Numbered from the stretch's first letter, positions 45,218-55,551 are shown. The stretch: DNA of 64,000 bases from Fluviicola sp. (GCA_029866325.1 JARWZO010000032.1:1-64000), one strand, 5' to 3'. The notes: generated by a model not told the origin, from the sequence alone. Translations and numbers: made by a program.

Positions 45218-48200
45218 TTAACGAATTAGTGTAATGTTTCCTTTGATAATGGATTGTTCTCCTCCGGTGCAGATTGCCTCGAGGTAATAATCGTAGGTGT
45301 CGGGATCGACCAATTTTCCGCGGAATGTACCGTCCCAACCATTGTTCAACGATTTGCTTTCAAAGATCATTTCGCCCCAGCGATCAAACACGCGGAATAA
45401 AATCTCGGTTGTGATGGCGCTTCGCACATACAACACATCATTTTCCCCATCATCGTTGGGTGAAAAAGCATTCGGAACGTAAACGAATCGTCCGTCGCAC
45501 AAAACTTCCAATGTTTTTACGGTAACCGAACTGCTTTGCGTACAGATTCCATCCGTCACCGTTACAGTATATTCGGTTGTTTGATCAACGGTTGCTTGAG
45601 TGATTTGCGCATTCGGGTTGCTTAATCCAGTTGTTGGTGACCAGCTATAACTGAATCCGGGAGGCAAGGCCGTTAACGTAGACGTTTCACCCGGTAAAAC
45701 TACCGATGGAAGAGCTGTGGCGGTTACGGTTCCACCTAAATTACCGACCTGAATAAAAATCGAATCTTCGGCAAAGCAGCCATTAGATCCGTTGGCGGTA
45801 ACGTATACCCAAGAGTCGACTGTCGGAGCTGCTGTTACAACATTGTCTTGCGCTGTAGTTGTTAGGATATTCAGTGGTGACCAAACGTAATCGAACGTAA
45901 CACCCGGAATGGAAATGTTGGCCGTCAATGTACTTGTTTCACCTATACACAACGTAGAATCGCCCGAAATACTGAGCGCTCCTGATACAAAAAATACATT
46001 CACGCTGTCTATCCTGCTACAGCCGGCATTCGAAACCTGGACATAATAAGTAGTCGATTGCCCGGGAGTAATGGTTAATGTCGAGTCGCTTGGTGATGTA
46101 TTTAAAGTGTCTGAAAACTGATTGTTGCTCGACCAGATAAACGAATCTGCTGTTCCGTCTGAATCGGCTGAAAAAGTCAATGGAATAGGTGAACAAAGGA
46201 TGGTATCGTTAGAAACCTGCAATTGCAACGCCGGAGTTACAGTGATGGTGATTTGAGCTGTGTCTGTCAATAAACAAACGCTATCGGTAACGGTCAAGGT
46301 CACAACATAAATTCCAGCCTGATCGAATGTTACCGTAGGATTGTAAATAATCGAAGTGGTATCACCGTTGCCAAAGTCCCAAACATAACTGTCGGAAGGC
46401 GGGCTCGTATTTTGCAACGTAACCTGATAGGTAGCGCAACCCAGCAAATCGTCGGTTATAAACTCTGCTTTCGGAATTAAGTCAAAATCGAATTTAAACA
46501 CCAGGTTGTTGCAGTTGGAACTTAGGTTGGTGTTAGACCAAGCACCACTTGTAGTTGGGAAATCACTATTTCCACCGCAACCACCACAAACTGATTGGTA
46601 TACAACTCCATTTTTATCAAAGCGTGAAGTGCCGCCATCCACATGCTCTTGTGCAGCATTTCCACCAAGATAAGAACCATACAATAAACCGTCAAAATCA
46701 CGATCTAATACTGCTAGATAGAAATCAAAACCATTCGGTGCGGTTGATTGAAATGCGTTGGCAGAAATCGGCATTCCGCTCAATGGGGTTCCTTGTAAAA
46801 TATTGGCTCCCCATCCTGAAATGTACATATTTCCGCAAATATCAACCAAAAATGCCGAAGGCGAGATGTTAATGGCTCCGTTTCCGTTTCCGAAAACAGT
46901 AGAGTTTTGCACTGATGTAAGATCGGGAGTCAACTTCGCAATGAATTGGCTGCTATTGGCGTAACCAGTTGCATTGATAATAGGATACGTTCCGCCAACC
47001 GATTGTCCGAGTAGAAACACATTGTCCAATCGGTCGATCTCAACGAAAAAAGCCTGATCGTATTGAGTCGTTCCGATATACGAAGCTCGAGTTAGTGTCT
47101 GTCCGTTTGCAGTGAGTTTCCCAACAAAACCATCGGTTTTCCCGCCCATGTAATTGGGGTTTAACGCTCCGGCTGTTCCGGGAAGATTGCTGCTACTGGT
47201 TCCACCTGCAAATACAATGTTATAAGATGAATCGATTTTCACCGAATAACAGGCGTCGTTGTTACTTCCACCAAAAAAGCTAGACCATTGTAAAGTGGAA
47301 AGGTCGGAACTGAGTTTAAAAATTACACCGTCTTGCTGACCACCGATTGCCGGCTGAAATGCATTGGCGGTTGGAAAGTTAGCCGATCTTGAACACGAAG
47401 CAATCATGCAATTTCCCACAGAATCGATCATGATTTCACCGCGAAACTGATCGCCGTAATTCGTTGTCAAAGAGTCATAAGCTGCTACACTGCTGTAATT
47501 TCCTGAACTGATTTTAAAATTCACACCGTCGTTGAGCGATCCGCCCATGTAGGTAGAACCCATCAGGTTTTGTCCGTTGGCACTGAATTTCGCAACGTAA
47601 ATATCCGTTCCTGCCGTTCCGAAATTGGAACCGTTGAAATTAACCGACAATGCTGTTCCGCCTCCGTGTGTTGTTTGATATCCGTTCACGATCGGGAAGT
47701 CAAGACTTGAAGTGACGCCGTACATGTAAACGTTGTTTAGCTTATCGCAAATGAGACTGTGCGCCGTTTCCGTTCCTTGAGTGTTGTCTCCACCGCCAAT
47801 GAAGGTTGTCCAGATCATTGTTGAGCCATCAGATGAATATTTCGATAGAAACGCATCCGTGGTAACACTATTGGCTACATTGACCACTGTGAAATTGGAG
47901 GTAACATCATACGCACTATTATCAGGCGTTGGGTAGGAATTTCCGTAAACCGTTCCTGCCGAATAAGCAGTGCCATCGTAACCATAAGTAGCAGTCATCC
48001 CGAAATTATCCGTCACTGAACCGCAATAAGTCGCAAAGACCAAGGTTGGGTCAATTACCAAAACGGCTGACTTATTATAACTTCCCAATTCAAATGAAAC
48101 GCGATTACCCGTAAGTTTAAATGCGCATTTCACAGGACTTATTTTCCCGTTGTAAATCTGATAAGCAATAGGAGCTTGTTCGATCAAATCGCCTAGTGGT

Positions 48201-48775
48201 GTTGAAACGATGAGGTTTCCTTTTTCATCCAACTTCAATTGCTGCGCACCTTTATAATCAATGGCAATGCTGTTTACAGCGCTATTGGGCTGACACCACA
48301 ATTCGTACTTGAATTTGGCTTCATCATCAAACACTTTGAGGTCAACTCCGGTATAAAAATCTTTCAGAATAGCTTCGTTGAAACTGTAAGCTGCTGTGGC
48401 CCATTTGTGCTCGTTGTTTCCGAGGAAATAATTGTAGTAATGGGTGCTTGGTTTGTGTTTTTCGATACTTGTTACGGCTTGTGATCCTACAAAATGAGCA
48501 GCTACGATGGTTTGAGTGTAATCTGTGTTAGACAAACCATTTTCCGGATTGGTATGCGCTTTTTGCAGTTGGGTGTAATCGCGGATATCGAATATAAATC
48601 CGTGCTGTTGCACCCAAATGGTGTGTTTCTGCGACCGGGATTGAAACAAAACCTGATCATCCCATTGCCCTTTGTTTTCAGTCATTCCGTGAAATAACGA
48701 ATGGGTATGATCGATTTCTTGTGAGATACCGATCAAGGGAAAGAGCAGTAAACATGCTATAAACCAAGCTTTCAT
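45218..48775 (-). CDS. Giant secreted SBBP/PKD-repeat protein with T9SS type B domain
   Basis: 1185 residues. A signal peptide (MKAWFIACLLLFPLIGISQ) is followed by a conserved N-terminal region with ENKGQWDDQVLFQSRSQKHT and DFYTGVDLKVFDDEAKFKYE, SBBP beta-propeller repeats (about 250-760) with DAFLSKYSSDGSTMIWTTFI and QNLMGSTYMGGSLNDGVNFK, a PKD domain (ATYQVTLQNTSPPSDSYVWD, then FGNGDTTSI), Ig-like domains, and the type B C-terminal domain FVYVPNAFSPNDDGENDVLY to NITLIR. A near-consensus TATCTTTC box is at 48780-48787. It is a T9SS-exported surface protein of unknown target, and the first gene of a unit with the M42 peptidase. Confidence 0.93.
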   Translation of the reverse strand: MKAWFIACLLLFPLIGISQEIDHTHSLFHGMTENKGQWDDQVLFQSRSQKHTIWVQQHGFIFDIRDYTQLQKAHTNPENGLSNTDYTQTIVAAHFVGSQAVTSIEKHKPSTHYYNYFLGNNEHKWATAAYSFNEAILKDFYTGVDLKVFDDEAKFKYELWCQPNSAVNSIAIDYKGAQQLKLDEKGNLIVSTPLGDLIEQAPIAYQIYNGKISPVKCAFKLTGNRVSFELGSYNKSAVLVIDPTLVFATYCGSVTDNFGMTATYGYDGTAYSAGTVYGNSYPTPDNSAYDVTSNFTVVNVANSVTTDAFLSKYSSDGSTMIWTTFIGGGDNTQGTETAHSLICDKLNNVYMYGVTSSLDFPIVNGYQTTHGGGTALSVNFNGSNFGTAGTDIYVAKFSANGQNLMGSTYMGGSLNDGVNFKISSGNYSSVAAYDSLTTNYGDQFRGEIMIDSVGNCMIASCSRSANFPTANAFQPAIGGQQDGVIFKLSSDLSTLQWSSFFGGSNNDACYSVKIDSSYNIVFAGGTSSSNLPGTAGALNPNYMGGKTDGFVGKLTANGQTLTRASYIGTTQYDQAFFVEIDRLDNVFLLGQSVGGTYPIINATGYANSSQFIAKLTPDLTSVQNSTVFGNGNGAINISPSAFLVDICGNMYISGWGANILQGTPLSGMPISANAFQSTAPNGFDFYLAVLDRDFDGLLYGSYLGGNAAQEHVDGGTSRFDKNGVVYQSVCGGCGGNSDFPTTSGAWSNTNLSSNCNNLVFKFDFDLIPKAEFITDDLLGCATYQVTLQNTSPPSDSYVWDFGNGDTTSIIYNPTVTFDQAGIYVVTLTVTDSVCLLTDTAQITITVTPALQLQVSNDTILCSPIPLTFSADSDGTADSFIWSSNNQFSDTLNTSPSDSTLTITPGQSTTYYVQVSNAGCSRIDSVNVFFVSGALSISGDSTLCIGETSTLTANISIPGVTFDYVWSPLNILTTTAQDNVVTAAPTVDSWVYVTANGSNGCFAEDSIFIQVGNLGGTVTATALPSVVLPGETSTLTALPPGFSYSWSPTTGLSNPNAQITQATVDQTTEYTVTVTDGICTQSSSVTVKTLEVLCDGRFVYVPNAFSPNDDGENDVLYVRSAITTEILFRVFDRWGEMIFESKSLNNGWDGTFRGKLVDPDTYDYYLEAICTGGEQSIIKGNITLIR

Positions 48776-48859
48776 AATGGAAAGATAGCGATTTGTTTAA
48801 AAAGGTTGCTTTATTAAGAGTGAGTTCGGCATAAATTTTGGAAAAACCGCTTACTGAAC

Positions 48860-48867
48860 TATCTTTG
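48860..48867 (+). promoter_or_regulatory. Promoter of the DinB-like gene
   Basis: TATCTTTG matches TAnnTTTG and has TTTG at 48837-48840, a 19-nt spacing that fits the full Bacteroidota consensus. The ATG follows 20 nt later. Confidence 0.8.
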
Positions 48868-48887
48868 ATTACCAAAACAAGAGGTGT

Positions 48888-49466
48888 ATGACAACCCAAT
48901 GGGTATTGAGTGAAGTCAGAACGATCACAGAGCGCAACATATCGTTGCTCAAACAGCGAATAGGCGGATTGAGCGAAAAACAATTGACATGGAAGCCGAA
49001 TGAGTCGACTTGGAGCATAGTGGAGATTGTGGCTCACCTGAATGAGTATGCGCACTTTTACCACGAAGCGTTTCAGCGAAGAATAGAAAAAACACGTTTC
49101 CGCGAACCGCGCGAAAATTTTGTTTCCTCTCCATTGGGACGTTCTGCCTGGATGTCGATGAAGCTCGGCAATGCCAAAAATGTGAAACGCAAATTCAACT
49201 CACCCAAATCATACAATCCGACAATTGTTCCCGAACTGGTGAAAGCTGATGGCTTGGAAACGTTGATCAAAGGTCAGCGCGACTTGTTGCAAATTCTTGA
49301 GCTCGCGGCCACAGTGAATATTCGAAAAGTGAAAGTGCCGATTTCCATCTCAAAAATCATTCGCTTGCGTTTGGGAGATGGTTTGTTGTTTGTGGCTTAT
49401 CACAACGAACGCCACGTGCAACAGGCATTGAATTTGATGAAATCACCTCAATTCCCGAAAAGATAA
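48888..49466 (+). CDS. DinB-like four-helix protein
   Basis: 192 residues with the DinB/YfiT-like pattern: ITERNISLLKQRIGGLSEKQ, WSIVEIVAHLNEYAHFY carrying the first metal-ligand His, and the C-terminal FVAYHNERHVQQALNLM with the other His residues. Family members include thiol transferases; the activity here is not known. The stop overlaps the start of the NlpC/P60 gene (TAATGG), so the two are coupled. Confidence 0.88.
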   Translation: MTTQWVLSEVRTITERNISLLKQRIGGLSEKQLTWKPNESTWSIVEIVAHLNEYAHFYHEAFQRRIEKTRFREPRENFVSSPLGRSAWMSMKLGNAKNVKRKFNSPKSYNPTIVPELVKADGLETLIKGQRDLLQILELAATVNIRKVKVPISISKIIRLRLGDGLLFVAYHNERHVQQALNLMKSPQFPKR

Positions 49467-50218
49467 TGGAAGGGTTGGCTTATTGTAAAGTGGCTGTTTC
49501 TCCGGTGAGAGCAAGTGCATCTGATCGTGCAGAAATTGTAACCCAATTGCTGTTTGGCGAAGTGTTGGAAGTGTTGGGGAACGATCAGCAATGGCTGCAC
49601 ATTCGAACCTATTTGGATAATTACGAAGGATGGATCGACGGTAAACAAGTGCGGTCGCTCAGCCAAAAGGAAGTGGGGCGTTGGTTGGATAGCAATATCA
49701 TTGAATCATCATTAACACGAGAATTAGTAACCCCTTGGGGGAAACAAATCATAACGCGTGGAGCATTTGTTCCGCTTGAACAGGTAGGTGAATTTAACAT
49801 TGGTCGCGATCAATTCAATTTGGTTGACGAACCGACTTTTGTTCCTGATACGATTGCAGAATTGGCAATGAGTTATGAAAACACGCCTTATTTATGGGGC
49901 GGGAAAACCCCGTTTGGCATCGACTGTTCTGGGTTGATGCAATCGGTTCATCGCCGGTTTGGGATCAACCTACCGCGCGATGCAAGTCAACAAGTTTCGC
50001 ATGGGTTAGATATTCCTTTCGGTGAACAAGTTGCAGGAGATTTAGTGTTCTTTCAAAACAAAGAAGGTCGTGTTCATCATGTAGGCTTATTGCTGGATGA
50101 AATGACTGTGATTCATGCAAGTGGCTGGGTGCGAATGGATGATTTCACGGATAAAGGGATTGTTCGAAGGACAGATAATGAACTTTCTCATCATTTTTAT
50201 GCCATCAAACGCTTGTGA
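49466..50218 (+). CDS. NlpC/P60 family peptidoglycan endopeptidase-like protein
   Basis: 250 residues with bacterial SH3-like regions (about 5-120: CKVAVSPVRASASDRAEIVT, then LDNYEGWIDGKQV) followed by the NlpC/P60 Cys peptidase domain (about 125-250): YLWGGKTPFGIDCSGLMQSV with the catalytic Cys, GDLVFFQNKEGRVHHVGLLL with the catalytic His, and VIHASG. Such enzymes cut the stem peptide of peptidoglycan. No signal peptide is visible, so it may act in muropeptide recycling in the cytoplasm. It overlaps the DinB-like gene. Confidence 0.92.
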   Translation: MEGLAYCKVAVSPVRASASDRAEIVTQLLFGEVLEVLGNDQQWLHIRTYLDNYEGWIDGKQVRSLSQKEVGRWLDSNIIESSLTRELVTPWGKQIITRGAFVPLEQVGEFNIGRDQFNLVDEPTFVPDTIAELAMSYENTPYLWGGKTPFGIDCSGLMQSVHRRFGINLPRDASQQVSHGLDIPFGEQVAGDLVFFQNKEGRVHHVGLLLDEMTVIHASGWVRMDDFTDKGIVRRTDNELSHHFYAIKRL

Positions 50219-50223
50219 AAAAC

Positions 50224-50231
50224 TATATTTG
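50224..50231 (+). promoter_or_regulatory. -7 promoter element of the epimerase gene
   Basis: TATATTTG matches TAnnTTTG, 18 nt before the ATG at 50250. Confidence 0.72.
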
Positions 50232-50249
50232 CTGTGAAAAAAAGGACGA

Positions 50250-51173
50250 ATGCGGATACTAATTACAGGTGGAGCAGGATTTATCGGCAGTAACCTAACC
50301 AAACGTTTGGTAGAGGATGGTCATGAAGTCATTGTGATCGACAACCTATTGCGCGGAAACAAACTCTCGAAAGATATTTTTGACCGGATTACATTCATTC
50401 AAGGTGATGTACGCGATGCAGATTTGATTATGCAAAAAACAGTTGGTTGCGACGTGATTTTTCACTTTGCAGCTGTTCTGGGAGTTGATATTGTGGCTGA
50501 CAATCCGGTAGAAACCATGGATGTGGAAGTGATCGGTACTCGAAACGTGGTTATGGCAGCTTTAGCCAATAACATCAAAAAAATCATGTACGCTTCTACG
50601 AGCGGAATCTACGGACATTCGGCTTTTGAGAATGTATTGACCGAAGAGATTTTGGTGGATCCACGCACTTCTTATGCTATGGCGAAGCGCTACAACGAAA
50701 TTTACCTGGCTTCTCATCACGAGGAAAAAGGAATCAATGTGGTTTCGTTACGTTTCTTTAATGTGTACGGATACAACCAAGACAATCGTATGGTGGTGCC
50801 GCGTTTCTTTGAACAAGCCGTTGCCAACGATCCGTTGACCGTGTTCGGTTCGGGGAAACAAACCCGTGATTTTACCTACATCGACGATACGGTAGAAGCG
50901 TGTATTCGCTTAATGGATGCCAAAGGTTCTCACATTGTAAACATTGCCAACGAAGCAGAATGGTGCATCGAAGACTTAGCGACTCAAATCAAAGAAATTA
51001 CCGGTTCCAAATCAGCAATTCAATACATTGAAGCACCGAAAAAACGCTACGATTATGAAGTGGAAAGACGTGTAGGGAGTTCTGATAAATTACTGGAAAT
51101 GACCGGATATAAGCCGGATACTACCTTGGTAGAAGGATTAAAGAAAATTTACGCGATCAATTACCGTAAGTAA
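50250..51173 (+). CDS. NAD-dependent nucleotide-sugar epimerase/dehydratase
   Basis: A 307-residue extended SDR. The NAD-binding motif ITGGAGFIGSNLTKRL (residues 4-19) and GDVRDADLIMQK are followed by the catalytic Ser-Thr in ASTSGIYGHS and YAMAKRYNE (YxxxK). The region SLRFFNVYGYNQDNRMVVPR is typical of UDP-sugar 4-epimerases and GDP-sugar dehydratases. The exact substrate cannot be assigned. It has its own promoter and is followed by glyA. Confidence 0.93.
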   Translation: MRILITGGAGFIGSNLTKRLVEDGHEVIVIDNLLRGNKLSKDIFDRITFIQGDVRDADLIMQKTVGCDVIFHFAAVLGVDIVADNPVETMDVEVIGTRNVVMAALANNIKKIMYASTSGIYGHSAFENVLTEEILVDPRTSYAMAKRYNEIYLASHHEEKGINVVSLRFFNVYGYNQDNRMVVPRFFEQAVANDPLTVFGSGKQTRDFTYIDDTVEACIRLMDAKGSHIVNIANEAEWCIEDLATQIKEITGSKSAIQYIEAPKKRYDYEVERRVGSSDKLLEMTGYKPDTTLVEGLKKIYAINYRK

Positions 51174-51239
51174 ACGATAGCCCCCGAAAAGCAATTTAAT
51201 AAAGAGGAAAGCGCAACCCGCAATCCGCAATAACACAAT

Positions 51240-52514
51240 ATGAAACGCGATCAGGAAATTTTTGATTTAATCGCTGAAGAGAAACAGCGACAATTGCACG
51301 GAATCGAACTTATTGCATCGGAAAATTTCGTTAGTGACGAAGTGATGGAAGCAATGGGATCCGTATTGACAAACAAGTATGCCGAGGGACTTCCCGGGAA
51401 ACGTTATTACGGCGGTTGCGAGGTAGTTGATAAGGTAGAACAATTAGCCATTGATCGTTTGTGCAAATTGTTTGGAGCTACTTGGGCCAACGTACAACCT
51501 CATTCCGGAGCACAAGCAAATGCGGCGGTTTTCCTAGCGTGTTTGCAGCCGGGAGATAAAATCCTCGGTTTTGATCTTTCTCATGGAGGGCACTTGACGC
51601 ATGGTTCTTCGGTGAATTTTTCCGGAAAATTGTACCAACCGTTTTTCTATGGTGTGAACAAAGAAACCGGGTTGGTTGATTACGATATGTTGGAAGAAGT
51701 AGCCTTGCGCGAGCGTCCGAAAATGATTATTTGTGGAGCCTCAGCCTATTCACGTGATTGGGATTATGCACGCATTCGCAAAGTTGCCGACCAGATTGGC
51801 GCCTTGATTTTAGCTGATATTTCACATCCTGCAGGATTGATTGCTGCCGGTTTGTTGAGCGACCCGTTGGATCATTGCCATATTGTTACCACAACAACGC
51901 ACAAAACCTTGCGCGGACCGCGTGGAGGAGTAATCATGATGCGCCACAACTTCGACAATCCATTTGGTTTGAAGTGGAACAACGGAAACCCGAAATCGAT
52001 GGCTGCCCTGTTGGATGCTGCGGTTTTTCCTGGAATTCAAGGTGGTCCGTTAGAACACGTTATTGCAGCAAAAGCGGTTGCTTTCGGCGAAGCGTTGACC
52101 GACAACTATAAAACTTACATGGCGCAGGTGAAGAAAAATGCGGCTGTTATGGCGGCGGAATTCACCAAGCTTGGATATACGATTATTTCCGGTGGAACGG
52201 AAAATCACAGCATGCTCATCGATTTGCGCTCAAAAGGTGTGACCGGTAAAGATGCTGAGAATACGCTTGTGAAAGCCGACATCACAGTGAACAAAAACAT
52301 GGTGCCGTTTGATACCGAATCACCGTTTATTACCTCAGGAATTCGTGTTGGAACATCTGCTATTACATCACGAGGTGTTTCCGAAGCTGAAATTCCTGTT
52401 ATCGTTGGCTTGATTGATCGTGTGTTGATGAACATCACCGACGATGCCACGATTGAGGCAGTGAAAAAAGAAGTAAATGCCATGATGAACGGCCGACCGC
52501 TGTTTAAATGGTAA
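51240..52514 (+). CDS. glyA: Serine hydroxymethyltransferase
   Basis: A 424-residue PLP enzyme that interconverts serine and glycine with tetrahydrofolate. It shows [60 protein letters not shown] and the PLP-binding Lys in [15 protein letters not shown], followed by [20 protein letters not shown]. Length and motifs are those of a complete enzyme. A terminator follows. Confidence 0.98.
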   Translation: MKRDQEIFDLIAEEKQRQLHGIELIASENFVSDEVMEAMGSVLTNKYAEGLPGKRYYGGCEVVDKVEQLAIDRLCKLFGATWANVQPHSGAQANAAVFLACLQPGDKILGFDLSHGGHLTHGSSVNFSGKLYQPFFYGVNKETGLVDYDMLEEVALRERPKMIICGASAYSRDWDYARIRKVADQIGALILADISHPAGLIAAGLLSDPLDHCHIVTTTTHKTLRGPRGGVIMMRHNFDNPFGLKWNNGNPKSMAALLDAAVFPGIQGGPLEHVIAAKAVAFGEALTDNYKTYMAQVKKNAAVMAAEFTKLGYTIISGGTENHSMLIDLRSKGVTGKDAENTLVKADITVNKNMVPFDTESPFITSGIRVGTSAITSRGVSEAEIPVIVGLIDRVLMNITDDATIEAVKKEVNAMMNGRPLFKW

Positions 52515-52530
52515 ACGATAATTGAATGTA

Positions 52531-52560
52531 GAAAGGAGGTTTTAAGCCTCCTTTTTTATT
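52531..52560 (+). terminator. Terminator after glyA
   Basis: AAAGGAGG and CCTCCTTT form a perfect hairpin with a TTTTAAG-type loop, followed by T-rich sequence. Confidence 0.9.
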
Positions 52561-52612
52561 TCGACCGAACCGAATAACGTTCGTTTTGTTCGATAAATAA
52601 AAGAGATTAGCG

Positions 52613-53395
52613 ATGAAAAAATACTTTTTAATGGCGTTCGTAAGTATGATGCTTGGTTCGATCAATGCACAGATTACGATTGATACGATTCGTTACAACG
52701 ATGGTGAAACAGAATTGATCGGGATTTTAGTAAAACCGAAAAAGATTACGGCGAAAACAAAAACCGTCATCATTGTTCACGAATGGTGGGGATTGAATGC
52801 CTATCCGCAAACGCGCGCCAAGCAATTGGCTGAAGAAGGATACATCGCTTTTTGTGTAGATATGTATGGTGCCGGAAAATTTGTGGAGACACCTCAAGAC
52901 GCGCAAGCCTTGGCAACGCCGTTTTACCAAGATCAGCAATTGCTTTACAGAAGATTTATGGCAGGGTACAATGCGTTGATTGCCGATAAAAGTGTCAATA
53001 AAGACAAAATGGTTGCCATCGGTTATTGCTTTGGTGGAAGTGTTGTGTTAAATGCTGCAAAAATGGGAGCTCCGGTTGACGCAGTTGTGAGTTTTCACGG
53101 TGGCTTAACAGGTGTGCCGGTAGATGCTGCCAAGCTAACTGCTTCTGTATTGGTGTGCAACGGTGCGGCTGATTCGTTTGTTCCGCAAGAAGATATTGAT
53201 GCGCTTCAAAAAGATATGACCGCCAATAGTGAAGATTATGCCTTCATCAATTACGCTGAATCGACGCATGCGTATACCAATCCGCAATCTACAGCAGTTG
53301 GAAAACAATTCGGAATAGCAATTGCATATAACGAAGCTGCCGACAAAAAAAGCTACGCCGATTTCATGAAATTTGTAAAGAAAAAAGTGAAATAG
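52613..53395 (+). CDS. Exported dienelactone hydrolase-family protein
   Basis: 260 residues: a signal peptide (MKKYFLMAFVSMMLGSINAQ), then an alpha/beta-hydrolase of the dienelactone hydrolase group with VIIVHEWWGLNAYPQTRAKQ, the nucleophile Cys in AIGYCFGGSVVLNAA, the Asp in CNGAADSFVPQEDI and the His in AESTHAYTNP. In this family the nucleophile is Cys rather than Ser. It acts in the periplasm; the substrate is unknown. Confidence 0.93.
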   Translation: MKKYFLMAFVSMMLGSINAQITIDTIRYNDGETELIGILVKPKKITAKTKTVIIVHEWWGLNAYPQTRAKQLAEEGYIAFCVDMYGAGKFVETPQDAQALATPFYQDQQLLYRRFMAGYNALIADKSVNKDKMVAIGYCFGGSVVLNAAKMGAPVDAVVSFHGGLTGVPVDAAKLTASVLVCNGAADSFVPQEDIDALQKDMTANSEDYAFINYAESTHAYTNPQSTAVGKQFGIAIAYNEAADKKSYADFMKFVKKKVK

Positions 53396-53453
53396 TAATT
53401 GAGAATTCTTGAAGACGAAAATCTGATTGAAGGAATAAGGCGTATATGTCAGT

Positions 53454-54146
53454 ATGAAAACAGCACTGACTATTTTATTACTTCTTTTTATAGGTGTTTA
53501 CGTAAGTTGTAAATCATCCGGTTATTCGCAATCAGAAACAACTTCTGTGGAATTCAATTACCTGGCATTGGGTGATTCGTATACCATCGGTGAAAGTGTA
53601 GAAGAAAACGAGCGCTATCCCAATCAGTTGGCGGAAGCGTTGTCTGATACCTATGGATCAGCATTTAAAGCTCAAATCATTGCGCAAACAGGTTGGACAA
53701 CCGCCGATTTGAAAAATGCTATTCGCGAAGCCAAACTCGGTAATCGAAAATTTGATTTGGTAACACTGCTCATTGGTGTCAATAATGAATTTCAGCAACG
53801 AAGCGAAGAAGAATACACTACCGAATTCAAAGAATTGCTTTCACAAGCCATTGCTTTTGCCGATGGTCGCGCTAATAGAGTAGTGGTGATATCGATTCCC
53901 GATTACGGATATACACCTTTCGGAGCAGGGCGTCAGTCTAGTATTTCAGCTAGAATTGATCGTTTCAATAAAATCAACAAAGAAATCGCATTAACAATGG
54001 ATGTAAAATACGTCTCCATTACCGAAATCTCGCGCCAAGGATTGTCCAATACCGATTTGGTGGCAGCTGACGGTTTGCATCCTTCTGGGACGATGTACAA
54101 AAAATGGGTTGATTTGTTGGTGACTGAGTTGAAAGAAACATTTTAG
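53454..54146 (+). CDS. SGNH/GDSL hydrolase lipoprotein
   Basis: 230 residues. The N-terminus MKTALTILLLLFIGVYVSCK is a lipoprotein signal with the lipidated Cys at 19. The SGNH blocks follow: YLALGDSYTIGESV (nucleophile Ser), TLLIGVNNEF (Asn block) and AADGLHPSGTMYKKW (Asp-His). These are esterases or acyl hydrolases; the substrate is unknown. It lies 58 nt after the hydrolase gene. Confidence 0.92.
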   Translation: MKTALTILLLLFIGVYVSCKSSGYSQSETTSVEFNYLALGDSYTIGESVEENERYPNQLAEALSDTYGSAFKAQIIAQTGWTTADLKNAIREAKLGNRKFDLVTLLIGVNNEFQQRSEEEYTTEFKELLSQAIAFADGRANRVVVISIPDYGYTPFGAGRQSSISARIDRFNKINKEIALTMDVKYVSITEISRQGLSNTDLVAADGLHPSGTMYKKWVDLLVTELKETF

Positions 54147-54194
54147 ATTTCGGTTAATTGAATCAAGGTTTGATCGTTTAATCTCACGAAATTC

Positions 54195-54202
54195 TATCTT
54201 TG
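54195..54202 (+). promoter_or_regulatory. Promoter of fahA
   Basis: TATCTTTG matches TAnnTTTG, with TTTG at 54169-54172 and a 22-nt spacing. It lies downstream of the first possible GTG and so fixes the start at 54227. Confidence 0.78.
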
Positions 54203-54226
54203 TGTTTCAATCCGAAATACAAACAA

Positions 54227-55507
54227 ATGAGCACCATTGCAGCAAACAATCCGGCCCTTACTTCTTGGGTAGAAGTTCCACAAAATTCCGATTTTCCGAT
54301 TCAAAACTTACCGTTTGGAATTGTTAAAACAAGTCAACTCACACCACGTGTTGCTTCGCGAATAGGAGATTTTGCAATTGACTTGAAGAGTTTGTATGTG
54401 TTGGGTTATTTGGAAAATTTGCCGTTTGAGCACAGCGATTTTGATTGCAATACGTTGAATGTGTTGATGAAGCGTGGTAAAAAAGCATCGCGCGAATTGC
54501 GCAATCGCTTGTCGAAATTGTTCGATAGCAATTACAAAGACCTGCAAAAAAATCAGCATCACGTAGAACAAGTATTGATTCCGATTGATCAAGTAACAAT
54601 GTGTATGCCGGTTGAAATTGGCGATTATACTGATTTTTATTCGAGTCGTGAACACGCAACCAATGTTGGAACCATGTTTCGCGATCCGGAGAATGCACTC
54701 TTGCCAAACTGGTTGTGGTTGCCGGTAGGTTATCACGGACGTTCAAGTTCGATCATCATTTCGGGGGAACCGGTTCGTCGGCCGAAAGGACAAATCAAAC
54801 CAATTCCGGAAGAGCCTCCAATTTATGCGGCTTGCCGTAACCTTGATTTTGAGCTTGAAATGGCTTTCATTACCTTCGATGGGAAACCAATGGGTGAACG
54901 TATTTCTACCGATGAAGCTGAAGACTTTATTTTCGGTATGTGTTTGTTCAACGATTGGTCAGCACGCGATATGCAAACCTGGGAATACGTTCCGCTTGGA
55001 CCATTTCTAGCCAAGAATTTTGCTTCGTCCATTTCTCCGTGGATTGTGACATTGGATGCCTTACAAGCCTTTAAAGTAGACGGTCCGGAGCAGTCGCCCG
55101 AAGTGTTGTCTTATCTCGAATACAAAGACCAGAAATCATACGACATTCAATTGGAAGTCTATATTCAGCCCGAAAATGCGGATGAAACAAAGATCTGTAC
55201 TTCCAATTTCAAATACATGTACTGGAACATGGCCCAACAATTGGCTCATCACACGGTAAACGGTTGTAATATCCGCTGTGGTGATTTGATGGGGTCGGGA
55301 ACCATTTCAGGTCCAACTCCCGATTCTTACGGATCAATGCTTGAATTGGCATGGAAGGGCACAAAACCACTTCCGATGAACGATGGCACAGAACGAAAAT
55401 TCATCCAGGATGGTGACACCGTAATCATGCGGGGTTTTTCCTCCAAAGATGGTGTGAGAGTTGGTTTTGGTGAAGTGACAGGGAAGATTTTGCCGGCTTT
55501 AGATTAA
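54227..55507 (+). CDS. fahA: Fumarylacetoacetase
   Basis: A 426-residue final enzyme of tyrosine breakdown, cutting fumarylacetoacetate to fumarate and acetoacetate. Features are NLPFGIVKTSQLTPRVASRI, CMPVEIGDYTDFYSSREHAT (catalytic His and metal region), WLWLPVGYHGRSSSIIISGE, LDFELEMAFITFDGKPMGER with metal-ligand Glu residues, and GTISGPTPDSYGSMLELAWK. It is of full family length. The ATG at 54227 is set by the promoter. It has its own promoter; tyrosine-pathway neighbours are not present. Confidence 0.97.
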   Translation: MSTIAANNPALTSWVEVPQNSDFPIQNLPFGIVKTSQLTPRVASRIGDFAIDLKSLYVLGYLENLPFEHSDFDCNTLNVLMKRGKKASRELRNRLSKLFDSNYKDLQKNQHHVEQVLIPIDQVTMCMPVEIGDYTDFYSSREHATNVGTMFRDPENALLPNWLWLPVGYHGRSSSIIISGEPVRRPKGQIKPIPEEPPIYAACRNLDFELEMAFITFDGKPMGERISTDEAEDFIFGMCLFNDWSARDMQTWEYVPLGPFLAKNFASSISPWIVTLDALQAFKVDGPEQSPEVLSYLEYKDQKSYDIQLEVYIQPENADETKICTSNFKYMYWNMAQQLAHHTVNGCNIRCGDLMGSGTISGPTPDSYGSMLELAWKGTKPLPMNDGTERKFIQDGDTVIMRGFSSKDGVRVGFGEVTGKILPALD

Positions 55508-55526
55508 ATCTTACAGCTTGCTGTAT

Positions 55527-55551
55527 GTGGGGTCGCGATTCATCGCGACCA
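55527..55551. repeat. REP-type palindrome outside the RAYT gene
   Basis: GGTCGCGAT and ATCGCGACC pair perfectly around TC, within GTGGGGTCGCGATTCATCGC plus GACCA. The same 25 nt occurs in inverted orientation inside the RAYT gene. Being followed by TTTTT, it may also end fahA transcripts. Confidence 0.9.
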